Origin: Clytia hemisphaerica
Lineage: Eukaryota; Cnidaria; Hydrozoa; Leptothecata; Clytiidae
Assembly (NCBI GenBank): GCA_902728285.1
Contig: CACVBU010000468.1
Location: 248,001-312,000, forward strand
DNA: 64,000 nt
Direction of reading: 5' to 3'
Part shown: positions 22,701 to 33,975 of the stretch, one piece after another
Layout: every line of letters starts with the position of its first letter
Numbering within the stretch: position 1 is the stretch's first letter
Notes under the pieces: model-generated
Databases searched by the model: none
What the model saw: the letters and a program-made list of their open reading frames with translations, nothing else
Told to the model about the DNA's origin: nothing
Position numbers and translations under genes: made by a program

Positions 22701-25700
22701 AAAGCAGAAAAAACAAGCGAAAAGAGATAAGAAATTGCTATAATTTCTGACGTCAAAAATAAAAAATGAGAGAAATGATGTCAACGCATTGTTCATTTTC
22801 CTTTGAAAAAGTGACGTCACAATGAATTTTCCTAACGACGGGCAACTCTGGACAATGTAGGCCCGTCGTCATGCGAAAAGAACCAATTGCATTGCGCAAA
22901 AAGCCATGTAGCCCGCTTCGAAAAAGTAACCGGTTAACAATATAAAATATAGACCTTAGAGTTGATAAAATATTATGGAGTTTCTACTATATGCCATATA
23001 TAGTTTCATATAATATACCTTTAATAAGTTCAATAAAGAGTTATTTTCAGCGATTTTAAGGCTGTGTTAGAGAGTACTGCTATATGTTACAAGTTATCCA
23101 AGTACTGTCTATTAACTAAGGATGAAGTATACTTACATAACCTGACTAATATTTCTTTACTCCATTGCTTTAAAACCAATGCAATAAAGTAAAATATAGA
23201 TGCCTATATCCTTGCGTGGTCACATATTGTACTTTGTTACAATATTATCCATAGAGTGTGAAATAATGAATTTCTGATCAAAAAAGAGAATTTAACATTA
23301 AATTGATGATTAGGGTTGTATTATATTCAATTTTTAGCTCTTAGTAATGTTCCTAACTTATTTTATTAACATTCACCTATTTAACACATGTGTTACTTCA
23401 TTATCCAATATATAGTTAACCCTTTGTGTAATCTCTTGCAAATAACAACAGTTAATAGGCAACATCTTATTCTTCAGTATAGAATAGGTTGGGTTTTGAA
23501 AAAGTCAAAATTTTTATTGCCTGCTTGCTGTGGATAAAAAAGTTACATTATTATCCAGATCTTGTTATATAATGAAAACCTCAATATTTTGACCATTCAA
23601 GCTTTTAAGAGACATTGTTACGGAATTATCCACAAAATTTCATTACTTAGATCCCACAAAATCATGACTTGTTAACAAAAAAGTGATTTTTACCATTTTT
23701 TAAGGTGTCACAAAACTTGACGTTTTTAATGAACATGTCCAAAAGGAAAGAAGCAACTCAATGTTAGAAAATGTAAAAATAAACACAAATAAAAGCAGGG
23801 AAATGAAAGAGTGAACTGGAAGACCGGGAAATATTGATCTATTGTAATATGAGTGTTGGCTATTTATTTCGGCGGGCGGGCCAATAAATTTTCGAGTTTA
23901 CCGTAAGAGCCAATCAGGTTTGGCAGATTTGTCTTACAAATTTGTAAAGAAAAATTCAACCAGAAATAGCGTCCAATAATTTAATCGGAGAATTTTCTTC
24001 AGTTTTTTGTTTAAAAGAGCTCGAAAATAGATATGTAAATGATCACTTTTCTTTGATACTTACTTATGACTTTCAAACCATATAACCAGTACTGCATATA
24101 ACTGAGTTTTGTCTTGAGTCTAGCTCCTATCTGTTATACACCTGAAGAAATAAGAACAAAGAAATGAATTAGCAAAATCATTATAACCGTTTGATACCAT
24201 CAAAAAATAACGAAAGACATTTTCCACTTTTGATCTACACCCCCTGCCCCCCGTCTTCCGTGTCTGCCCGGTTTTATGGATCATTTTAATTTGGCATTGA
24301 TCCTTTAACCAAAGTCAATTTCTATTCCTATCAACATTTAAATTGTAGTCTTTTTTCCTGTTTTTTTTTTCTTGGGGAACTACATCCCATTGGAATTCTC
24401 TCCGCGCACATTCCGCCATATTTGTTTACAAATTCGATCATGCTTCGTGTATGTGATCACAACACGCACTGATTGGTCGAAATTCGAATGTTCGATCGTT
24501 TTCTTTCCTACAGTGAAATGTCTCAAAAGAATGTACTTATCTAGAGTCGAATGTCTTATCACAATTTATCACACCTATCCTTAGTTTTATCACAACTTAT
24601 CACTACTTATCTACAGTTATCACAACATATTGAGGCCACTAAGTCAAATGGAAAGCGAAAGTGCCTAGTCGAATGCCTAATCACACCTTATCACACATAT
24701 CCTTAGATTTATCACAACTTATCACAACTTATCTACAGTTATCACAACTTATCTACAGTTATCACAACATATCGAGGCTGCTAAGTCAAATGGAAAGTGA
24801 AAGTTCCGAGTCGAATGCCTAATCACACCTTATCACACATATACTTAGATTTATCACAATTTATCACTACTTATCTACAGTTATCACAACATATTGAGGC
24901 CACTAAGTCAAATGGAAAGCGAAAGTGCCGATTCTAATGTCTTATCACACCCTATCACACTTATCCATAGTTTTATCACAGCTTATCACTACTTATCTAC
25001 AGTTATCACAACATATCGAGGCCACTAAGTCAAATGGAAAGCGAAAGTGCCGAGACTAATGTCTTATCACATCTTATCACACGTATCCTTAGTTATATCA
25101 CAGCTTATCACATCTTATTTATACCTATCCCACCATTTGACATTGGAAAAGTAATTTTTGATTACGTTTCTTATGTCTACATGTATTTCAACATCTCTCA
25201 AGGGATATAAAGTATTAAGTTTAGGTATCTATTAATTAACACAAACAATCAGCTACGTTAGATATTTATACCCTTGAGTATTATTCCGTACTCCATCAAC
25301 AGTATTATTTTATCTGTGTTCATTCCTAGTAGAATTATTCGAACGTCCAGAGAGTACTTACAAATTATTTTTGTTTTGTCTCTTTTGAGAAAATGGTCCA
25401 TGGGGAAATTATCGCAAAATTTTAATCGTCTTCGTAAATATATAAAAAATAGGACTTTTTTGAAACAATCACATCATAGCACTCACTTGTATGTGTGTTG
25501 TTGTGAGTGTGTTAAAATGGAAGCCTTAAGTCAAGAAGTTGAAAGCACTGCATCATCGAGCAATGGCAAAGGAGACGAAGAAAAGGAATTATTTTCCGTT
25601 AATGAACTCAGGTCAGTTCCTTTGAAAAAGATTCTGTAGTCCTGTGTTGTCGAGCATGTTGCTGCTTTTTATCAAGTGGCTGCAGTCAGAGTGCTGTGGA

Positions 25701-28700
25701 GCAGAAGAAAAATGGTCAAAAACTCCGCCTACCCGGACTTTCATTTTGGTTCATGTTTGATTGGCCTGAATACGCGCTAAGCTCATTTGAAAACCTGCTG
25801 ACCAAATTGTTCATGTCCATTGGTTTGGAACATTTGAGACGTAAAGCAATCAATGGAAGAGCTTTGTTCTCTGTTTCACTTATTACTGTGTGGCTGATGT
25901 ATCTTTTTTTGTATTTCCAGTCTGCATATAAGAAATATTTTAATTGAATGAATGGCTTCGAGCTTTAGGGTTTTTGTTATGAATCTTTCGCTCCCCTAGG
26001 TAACAAGATTTGTATTTTCTTATAATTTCTTCCACAGCTAAGACCACCGTTTTGGAGAAATGTCTCGCTTCATTGTGCATCACTTTCAAGGATCACGCCA
26101 ACGATAGTCTTCTTCACTTTATGACGAAAAGCCAAACCCGCTGTTTAAAAGAAGAAACCACCAAAGAAAATGTCGATCTTGAAACCGTTGAGCTGACCGA
26201 AGGCACATACCACTCGAGCCAGCATCTAGCAACACTATTTCTTTCAAAACGAATGAACCTGAAATGTGCCGAAGAGCTGGAGGCAGCAAAAATCAACTTG
26301 CAGCAGTACCTCCAGCTGAAAATTGTGGACGAAAGTGGTAAGTGCGCATATGATTTCTGATTAAGATTCCTGTGAGAATGGTCTAAAAACAATACTTTCA
26401 CATTAATGATACAAAATTGTTTGCAGAGTCCTTATTCTTACGGTGCTTTATTTTAGGAGACACAGGCATCCCGCGGATGAAACCTTCAAACAAGTTGAAT
26501 CAAGCTGTAGATATTGTGCGTCGGTACATGGAGAAATTCAAATATGGCTTGTACGAAGGCTCCGTTTATAAAAAGCCACGCGTGGCCAAGTTCACCTACG
26601 TTTATTGTTCAGACGTCCATTCATTTATCCATCATATTGGGTAATTCTGAAGTTGCGGATGTCATTGTATCGTACGTCGTATTTTGTACATCGTTTCCTT
26701 GCTTTCTGTAAAATCATGTCGGATGATCGACCCCATAGAAATTGATTTTAATTACATCGAAGTCAAACCACTTGGGACATGCTTTAACATAGAAGGAAAA
26801 CGCTTTGAGGTTGATCCTGCTAGTCTGAAAGGTAAATTTTGGCAATTTTCAAATATGCGACTTTCTCATAGGTTTCAAGTTATAAAGTGGGTTTTAACAA
26901 GTCCATAATCGCGGTTTTCGTTGCACTTCTTTTAATGCTTTTTAATATTCCTTTCGTCTTTACAGGCTCACCTAGAGCGTACGTGGACTACAATTATACG
27001 GGTGAAGAGCCGTGCGCTGAACCCTATGTCAATGGCATTCGTAATTCGTTCCCCGATCCAAAAGAAAGACTGCTGTTTCTTCGCAAGTACTATCAGCTTT
27101 TGCTTCATGGAAAGTTTCCACAAAAAGAAAAGAAATTGTGTCTTGTTGGGAAATCCGACAGTGGAAAGACCAGTTGGTTTGGTGCCTTTCAAGGTGAGTT
27201 TTTTTATTCAGTATCGGAATTTGGCCTTTCGTGTTGCATTTTCTACTGTGGTTTTGAGTGCATAAACATCGAAGAGGCAAAAAAGATAAATTGATTTATA
27301 TTTTTCTAGGCATCATCCCAAGTCAGTTAATCGCCGGTGTAATGAATGACGGTAAATTCTCGGCATCACTCATCACAGCACGTACTCAGATAGTGATGAT
27401 GGACGAGTGGACGCCCGATAGCAAGAATGAACATTGTGCAAGTCTATCTGAATGATATCTGCATTTTTGACATTTCATTTAGTTTTAGCACTTTCATTTT
27501 CTTTACCCTGACGAGTTTTTGGAAGTTGAGATATGTAGCGTATTCACTTTTGTATACTATTCACTTTTCTTGGAGTAGTTTTTAACACGTTCTTTCTTTC
27601 TTTCTTTTAACCAAGCGGATTGATTTTCGTCCCACAGAAGCATAAGGGTGCCTCAAGATTGAAATACAACTCGGGATTCTACATCGCAACTAACAATTAC
27701 CCTGATTTTGGAAACGACAATGACAACAACGCAATCAAAAATCCTTTGGAAATCTCTAATACAAAGTCTCTGACAAAGACCCACGGATTTCTCGTAAGTG
27801 ATTGCTTTACATGCATAAGATATATACGAGTCTAGAAACGGATTTTCAATGCAAAAACTCTGCTATTATTTTGTACAAAATATGACTGGCATATGTCAAA
27901 AAGGAAAATCTTCATAATTGAAACTTATTTTTATGTCGTAATTACTTGATTTCTTTTCGCATTAACCAAATCAATCACATTGGGAATTGAATGTCTTTTG
28001 ATCAAACAAGGCATTTTCAACTTTTTGTAATCTATATATTGAATGACTTTTCCGGAGACATAGTGTAGCATCATGTTTTCACTTTACCAGGTTGGCTCCG
28101 TGTCAATTGCATGCTCGTTTTCCACTACGTTGCTCACATTTTGAGGAACGAACCACTTTTCGATACAAGCATGGAAGACGACAGTGACGTATCAGATGGC
28201 GAAGACGGAAACTCTCTAGACGTCAACACCAGTGGCCGTGGAGCCATTTACAATGACTTCGACAATGATCCTCAGGCGGCTCTATTCGAAGAAGACGTCG
28301 ACGAATTTTGTTTTTCACAAACATCAAATCTACGTCCGAGCAACAGTAACGATAGCAGCGCGTCCGTACAAGAAGCTGTAGACCACGCTGTTATGTCTGA
28401 AGACAGAGCCGTTGGAGTCATCTACAACCACCTGACTTGGGAGTCAGAGCTTTTTGACAACACGTCTGACCACTGCGACAATGCATATTGTGAGAAGCTG
28501 TTCGAGTTGGTGCAAAACGTTGATAACTGCTGGGATAAACTTGGTGTGAGTCCGGAGGCTGTAGCAATGTTCAAACGTCCTAATGAGACCAAGTGGGACC
28601 TGCCTGACATCGTCTATGACGCCTGGCTTGTGAAACATGGACTCGAAAGACCGTTTTTCGACTACCACCTGTTCTTTGACATTCTCTATCCAGAGTTGGC

Positions 28701-31700
28701 AGACATGCTAATAAAAAATCTGACACAAAGCCAACAGACCCACAACGAAAACGACGAAACAATACCACCCTACAGGTCACAGTCGTCGGCATCCGTCAGG
28801 GAGAACCAAAGCCAAGAAACTCGCCCAAGCCAAGAAGCTCGCCCAAGCCAAGAAGTTCGCCCGAGCCAAAAAGTTCGCCCAAGCCAAGAAGTTCGGCCAA
28901 CCCAAGAAGTTCGTCCAACCCAAGAAGTTCGCCCAACCCAAGAAGCTCTCCCAAGCCAAGAAGCTCACCCAAACCAAGAAGTTCCCCAAGAGGCCGATGA
29001 TCACATACCATCGTATCAACTGCCATCATCAAAATCCAGCTCAAGCTCTTCAGAGGACTCCGAAAATGAAAATAGCCCCCTTCGCAAGAAGAGAAAGACG
29101 AGAACAGTCGTCTCTGAAACTGAAGACGAGGAGGCAACGATTACCGAGGCAGAGAAACTAAATTTCCTAACGCCCGTTCTGAATAGTACTCCAGAAAAAA
29201 GACAATCGACAACTTGAGCGGAACACAACAATCTTGTCTGCTTTTAGAATTGTATTACTTTTTTAACTCGTAGAATTAGATTTATTGCAAATTGTATACC
29301 TAAAATATCCAAAGATCGTGTTTGAATCTCACTTTATTTAACTTTAAACAAGTTATTCTCTCGATAATTCTTTTCAAGTCTCTCTCTCTTTTTTTTAAAT
29401 AATCGAAAATGCATATAGAAACATGAGCTTTAGGGTCAAATTTTAACAATTAGATAGATTTAACCTGTTGATATTTACTCGTACAGAGTTATACAAAGAG
29501 CATGAATAAGATAGAGGGCTTTTGAGCATGAATTAAAGATCTTTTGACTTATCATGGAAGGGCTGATTCTTTTTCAATTCGAAAGAAATTAAAGTATTTC
29601 TAAAGTCTATTACCAAGAGAGTTATTTGAATAATATGACAACAAATATATGATACATGTTAATTACTGATGAAATCTCGATTGAATTTCTACCTTTCAGC
29701 ACGTGTCCTTTAAGTCCTAGTTTAGAACATGCATTCAAGATCGTGAAATATTTCAGATTGAAAACGAATATTGGATTTCTTATCACAGCTTGTCACACAT
29801 TTCGCTACTCTTATCATACCTTATCATAACTGATAACAAAGTTTGAAAGTGAAAATAAGTCCATTAGAAAGCGATCAAAAAACGACACTTCTATTCCCTA
29901 GGTTTGGTTATGTTTCAATGCTAGTTACTGGTAAAGTGTTTTTGAAAATATTTTACAAATTTAAATGTGAAAATGCAAACAAACATATTTTTGTTCGGTT
30001 ATTTCTAAACATAGTTCTGTTTCTTAGCACGCGTCATTAAGGTGCTTATCCTCCTTGACGGATTGAATTTGTAATTAGGGTCGTTTAGTATTTGACTCCA
30101 TTTTCCTTTGCCGCACTTTTTTAAACCGTTTATTATAAACATGTCCTCTTCTTTTGTGAACGAGCTTTTCCTTCCCCGAGTTCCTGAAGTTGTGCTGATA
30201 CTTTGGGTGTCGATTTTCGAAGAAGTGTTCAGTACTTGTTGTCGAGCACTACTTCTTGTTGTTGGTCTGCTCATGGCCGTTTCGCCAGAATCCGCAACTT
30301 CGGTATCGGTTGACTCGTGGTCGTCGCAAACATCTTCCTCAACTTCCTTCTCGACTTGCGCGGTTTGGCTTGACTGTATCTCGAATATTTCTTTCTTTAA
30401 TGGACTTTGGCGACATTCGACGTGTGCTTCTGATCTTGGCTGATCATTTCTTGGTCAGCAGGAGAGAAGTGTTCGGAACTGGCAGTCTCAATGATCTGAC
30501 GGTAACGTGTCGGATTCACATACTTACCGATGGCTTGGTACACCATTCTTCCAAAAACATCGCCCAAGTTAGACAGTTGTCCACCGTTCTTGCAATCGAG
30601 TAGAAAGTCACACGTAGCATTCAGTTTTGACCTCACGAAATCAGTGTAGTCTATAGCTTTCTCGAGAGCGTAGTCGGAAAACAACAACGAATCGAAACCG
30701 TATGTCGCCTCAGTTTTAAAACGCGTTTGATCAATGACGCCGTCTTTTAATGCAGATTTCATCATGTCGACTGTTAAAAATTGATACGTCATTGGGCGGC
30801 TGCCTTTAACTCTCAGGAACAGGACCGTCAGCAAGAACGAGGTCGCGAAAGACAAATCGTGCGGAATGGAGACGTCTTCTTTGGCCAGACTGATGACTTT
30901 TGTGTAGCGGTTTTTGTGAAAGGGCACCACCTTTTGCAAGTCTGCCAACGACGCCCAACAGTTCATGCTCTCGAAATGTTCGACTGAAAGTACGGTGTTC
31001 CACTCTACATGCATCTTCTTTCTGAGACATTGCTTTGCTTTCGAAACGAAAACTTCCGTGGTCAACAACACGGATATCTTCTGAGGAGTCAGTCCTTTGA
31101 AGCGCAAATAGTCCAGTCCGTGGCTGATGGATTGCAAGTAGGAAATGATTTCAGAGCTCGCCAGCTTGCACTCTTCTTCCAAGTAGGACACAATACTCCA
31201 ATGTCGTCCTCGTCAACTCTTGATTGTCTTCCAAGTTCTTGCAGCAAAACTTGCAAAACTTAAGAATCTTGACGCACAGTTGGTCGGCTTGGTTCATGTC
31301 TTTTCCACCACCACCGGCGCTGCAAATTCAATTGACAAAGTCTTTTGCCAATTGACAGTCTTTAGAAAACGAGGGCATGTCCAAAGACTTTTTTCGCTGG
31401 CTCGGTCTTTTCGCAGGAGGGTTCATCGTCTGAGGAAAGGCTTCTTCCACATCTGGCTTCTTGTCAAAATAATAAAAACAGGCGTGCTGAACGAACACAT
31501 GCTTCCTACAGCTCCTTTGACTTTTAAGGCTGTCACTGTCGCAATTCTCGACTGGACATATGAACAAACCGTGTTCGTTTGGCTCAAGTTTCAGTCTTCT
31601 TGCCTTGTCGCTGGCTCCATCGACTTCTTTCCATTCGCTTTTGCTGAAAGTTCTCTTCATCGTCTGGTCTGGCCTCTCTGCTCTCTTCGAGCTGAATGAT

Positions 31701-33170
31701 TTTGGAGACCTCTGACATGGACTTTTAAACGATTTTATGTCAAAAGAACAATAGCGGGCCAATGACATCACAGGACCGATATGAGCCGCCAAAAAAAAAG
31801 GCGCCATCAACATAAACTTGGTTATCGAGCCTCTTACAATAAAACAACACTTTCGCTTTCCATTTGACTTAGTGGCCTGGATATGTTGTGATAACTGGAG
31901 ATACACCAGAATCATTAACATGACGACAAAACATTGACAAAACAGGCTGAATTTGGTGAGCATGTCATGTAAATAACTTTAACTTTGATTTCATTAATTT
32001 AGCCCTACATTTTACTTAAAACTCAGCAATACCAGGATTGTTTTTCAATTGTTCTTATTTTTTATATTTCTGAGCCTCGATGTTCTTATAAAATTATTCT
32101 TAAAAATATTTATAATAAACTTTCATATTTACAGTTCAAAACACTGACAGTAGACCAAGACCAGGTGTCATGTCGGCAAAGACAGCTGAGAAATACAGAG
32201 TAAGGACTTTCAATAATTAAGTTTTACTTTATTTTGAACTTGGGAAAGCCTAGATACTGAGACAGCATTTATGAAAATACAAATTAAAATAAACCTATAA
32301 GGCTCGATTAAACATAGTTGGCATAAATAGTTATCATTTTCTGAAATTATTTGATAACATGGTTTTTTTCTTACTTTCAGTATGAACAACTCTTTGCTGG
32401 ATATCCAGTTTACATACCTCAAGAAGAGTTACAGGTTTTAAAAACAAAAGCAACAGGTACAGCTGCTGTAAATTACTTGCTTGACGTCTTTTACAAACAC
32501 GAAGAACAGCTGACTATGAATTTGAATGGTGCAAATGGCAAAGAGCGGGTCCATCCAGATATTCTTTCTGCGATGCGGTGTAAGTCATTTGTATTTCTTT
32601 TCAGAAACGCTGTGGAGATCATTCTCTTAGATTCAGTATATAGGTTTTCCATGAATAGTCAATTTTAATCATCGGGTAACTAGTAAGCATCAAAAGTTTT
32701 CCACTTATTTTTATTATAAGCCCCCGGCTAATTCATTATTGGGAAAATATTTTTGAAAGTATATTTTTTTGCCCTAATTCTTCTGTATTATTAGCCTTTT
32801 TATCAAAAAATTTCTATTCAGGACATTTTTATCTCCCTTGCTTATAAAGTGTTAATTTTTTCTCCGCCCATCTCTGTCCAAAGAAATGAAAGTTATGCTT
32901 GTGGAAACCTGATAAGTCCCAAAGATTTTGTTGAAAAATAAAACATGTATTTTCAAAGCCAAAATAAAACGTTTTTTCTTGCCAATAGCATATGCGCTGG
33001 ACCCCAATAACAACTATAATGTGAAGAGGTCAGAGCTTAACCGCTCCCTTTCTAACAAATTGGAGCAAAAGAAAACTAGGGAAAGAGATGAGAAAGATCC
33101 ACAAAGGAAGGAGCGGAGGAAGAAGGCAAAGTTGGCAAAGGTTGACAAAGTTGGCAAAGTAAAACTTTAG
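19757..33170 (+). CDS. Tudor-like/BEN-domain protein, 7 exons, apparently intact
   Basis: Exons 19757-19805, 20389-20516, 21289-21421, 21619-21702, 32135-32199, 32381-32579, 32989-33170 (stop TAG). All joins are GT-AG, all phases match and no stop interrupts them; the product is 279 residues. It begins MSGKRVSVKRKLDVDE. Residues about 17-103 (VRFEDGIVSTKDAGKF; LALYDNYYYPATIIQVS) look like one or two Tudor-type modules that bind methylated peptides. A Lys/Ser linker follows. Residues about 155-225 (YIPQEELQVLKTKATG, LTMNLNGANGKERVHPDILS) resemble a BEN domain, which binds DNA or chromatin partners. The tail is Lys/Arg-rich (RKERRKKAKLAK), probably a nuclear signal. Intron 4 (21703-32134) holds the helicase/recombinase block. 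It could be a host chromatin gene or transposon cargo; the family fit is by eye. Confidence 0.65.
20707..20886. mobile_element. Small deletion copy of the 11053-17914 TIR element
   Basis: Begins TACCGTAAGATCG and ends with CTCACGGTA. Next to each end are ATCAGTGGAGGCTAACATGC and its complement, and next inward CCCTCAAATGA and the complement TCATTTGAGGG. These are the same terminal modules as in the larger element, with almost no interior. It lies in intron 2 of the Tudor/BEN gene. Confidence 0.7.
20921..21006. repeat. Hairpin-forming inverted repeat
   Basis: TAGATCTTTTGCTAGGC followed about 20 bp inward by CATGTT, and on the other side AACATGACA and GCCTAGCAAAAGGTCTA, form imperfect arms around a short loop. 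Intronic, non-coding, possibly a MITE remnant. Confidence 0.5.
21703..24544. other. Left part of Tudor/BEN intron 4
   Basis: AT-rich and without a gene I can support. It contains an inverted repeat (22499-22635) annotated separately. The small frames here have no protein signature. Confidence 0.4.
22499..22635. mobile_element. MITE-like hairpin
   Basis: Left arm ACAATAATGACCGGTTAG, then GGGCTGTACTGAG, then ATATTGCCCGAGGTC; right arm is the complement in reverse order, ending ACCGGTCATTATTGT. The loop is about 30 bp. A further AACCGGTTAACAATA near 22930 may mark an outer copy of the same end. No ORF. Confidence 0.65.
24545..25130. repeat. 122-bp direct repeats with TTATCACA iterons (left array)
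   Basis: About four tandem copies of a 122-bp unit, starting near 24611, 24753, 24875 and 24997 (the first spaced 142 bp because a 20-bp step is doubled), preceded by a partial copy from about 24545. Each unit holds CTACAGTTATCACAACATAT, then GGCCACTAAGTCAAATGG, then AAAGCGAAAGTGCC, and a run of TTATCACA-type octamers. A related single copy lies inverted at 31848-31901 and a decayed one at about 29775-29860. Iteron arrays beside a helicase gene suggest a replication or recombination site; that role is inference. Confidence 0.8.
25517..29217 (+). CDS. SF3-helicase-like protein with acidic, repeat-rich C-terminus (multi-exon, some joins unresolved)
   Basis: Starts at ATG 25517 (MEALSQEVESTASSSNGKG). 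Clear coding segments: 25517-25611, 26038-26337, 26457-26640, about 26715-26831, 26966-27193, 27310-about 27425, 27616-27793, about 28091-29217 (stop TGA). Helicase core: Walker A GKSDSGKTSWFG (about 27148), Walker B QIVMMDEWTPD (about 27390), and a motif-C-like GFYIATNNYPDFG (about 27680), the order of superfamily 3 helicases that unwind DNA at replication origins. The last exon has Asp/Glu-rich stretches, ten S/T-Q-E repeats (28810-28989), a Ser run and RKKRKTR, a likely nuclear signal. The region 25620-25940, the acceptor before 26715 and the frame after TPDS at 27420 do not join cleanly, so the copy may be damaged. Confidence 0.65.
28810..28989 (+). repeat. Ten 18-bp coding repeats (S/T-Q-E-x-R-P)
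   Basis: Ten consecutive 18-bp units of the form AGCCAAGAAGTTCGCCCA, each encoding Ser/Thr/Asn-Gln-Glu-Val/Ala-Arg-Pro with small changes. Near-identity of the DNA units shows recent tandem expansion. SQ/TQ pairs are the target type of PIKK kinases (known); whether that matters here is unknown. Confidence 0.85.
29775..29860. repeat. Decayed iteron copy between convergent genes
   Basis: Contains CTTATCACAGCTTGTCACAC, then TTATCATACCTTATCATAAC, then TTTGAAAGTGAAAATAAG, parallel in order to the 122-bp unit at 24545-25130 (TTATCACA octamers, then AAATGGAAAGTGAAAG). It lies in the gap between the helicase gene stop (29217) and the recombinase gene stop (30005). Confidence 0.5.
30005..31660 (-). 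pseudogene. Tyrosine-recombinase-like protein with C-terminal Myb/SANT domain, several lesions
   Basis: Read on the minus strand from ATG 31660 (MKRTFSKSEWKEVDG) to TAG 30007-30005. A CPVENC...H...H zinc-finger-like motif (about 31560) and FYYFDKKPD come first, then a GGGGKD motif, then a long helical region to HFSPADQEMISQDQKHTS (about 30440), like the Arg...His...Tyr end of Crypton-type tyrosine recombinases. The C-terminus is a Myb/SANT-like domain (FTKEEDMFIINGLKKCG, KWSQILNDP, 30030-30150). Lesions: TGA at 31330-31328 just before the GGGGKD region; frame changes near 31190-31250; and a one-base loss at about 30397-30400, at or beside the codon where the catalytic tyrosine is expected. 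The recombinase class is assigned by family resemblance. Confidence 0.65.
31848..31901 (-). repeat. Inverted single copy of the iteron unit (right border)
   Basis: The reverse complement reads CTCCAGTTATCACAACATAT, CAGGCCACTAAGTCAAATGG, AAAGCGAAAGTG, almost identical to the left array units. Its orientation is opposite to that array, as expected of a terminal inverted repeat. Its outer flank does not match the outer flank of the left array. Confidence 0.75.
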
Positions 33171-33975
33171 TGAATTCATATTTTTTTTACCTATGTCTGC
33201 TTTAAAAGTTATAATTTAGCCACAAAAAATGTATGTCGTTTTTTTTCATTTTTCTCCTTGTTATGTATATGTTATCTGACTTTTGTTCGATATTTTATGA
33301 TTTTTTATTACATTTTTCCTTGTTTCCTCTTCTGCTTAGTAAAGTTGTGACACCAACCATTTGTTCTTGTTTTTTACTTTTACTAGAGGTCGTCATTATT
33401 ATCTATATATTTTTTATAACCTTAAATGGGTTATTTTTACAGCAAAGTTAGCTAAATTGATTCCTTGTCATAACAAAAAAATTATTAGAAATTACAGTTT
33501 TAGCAGTTTCATGCATTTTTGTGTCATACCTCTCAAATATACATTTTTACCAGGATTTCCTTGTCTGGTTTGTGAATTTCATGACATTCAACAGCATTCA
33601 ACCGTTTGTTCTTTTATTTTTGACGTTTAAAGTTGATATAGCTATATATTTTTTATTAATTTTTTTTGATTTTCTAATCTCCTATTGATTTATATGAGGC
33701 TGGTACAAAGTAAATGTGGCGAGAAGAATCAACAAGAATCTTGTTGTACACCAGAAACTCAAAAACTGATACAGCGCCTTATTCATAAACACAATCACGC
33801 AACTTTTTTGTCATCCCAGTCCTTTTAGACGAACGCGGTCCTTACGATTTCGAGATTGCATATTCGTCAGATTGTATGTTTTCACCCATCCCTTTAGAGC
33901 TTCAGTGTGGTGGGCAGAAAACAACCACAATCTGATCTCAGGTTAAGTTGAGGGTGCTGATTCCAAATTTGAATG
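33171..33975. other. Gap downstream of the Tudor/BEN gene
   Basis: T-rich sequence likely including the 3' UTR of the Tudor/BEN gene. One short open stretch near 33697-33780 (CGEKNQQESCCTPETQ) could be an exon of the next plus-strand gene, but no join supports it. Confidence 0.3.

Larger units (their letters stand above)
24545..31905. mobile_element. Candidate mobile element: SF3-type helicase plus tyrosine recombinase/Myb, bounded by iterons
   Basis: A block of about 7.4 kb inside intron 4 of the Tudor/BEN gene. It holds a plus-strand split gene with a P-loop helicase-like core (25517-29217) and a convergent minus-strand gene with a tyrosine-recombinase-like and a Myb/SANT-like region (31660-30005). 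The left border carries the 122-bp iteron array; the right border carries one inverted copy of the same unit (31848-31901), and a weak copy lies between the two genes. Exact ends and any target duplication could not be fixed. I do not recognise a named element class with this gene pair. Confidence 0.6.

Noticed and set aside
24372-24584. Overlapping frames on both strands before the iteron array
   Set aside because: Both run into the repeat and neither shows a protein signature.
24545-25130. Reading the TTATCACA repeats as bacterial DnaA boxes
   Set aside because: The DnaA box is TTATCCACA; the octamer here lacks a C and the context is eukaryotic.
24545-25130. CRISPR-like array
   Set aside because: Units are 122 bp with no unique spacers of constant length and the context is a metazoan intron.
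28580-29231. Minus-strand Leu/Gly-rich frames opposite the S/T-Q-E repeats
   Set aside because: The regularity comes from the 18-bp plus-strand repeat; no independent protein signature.
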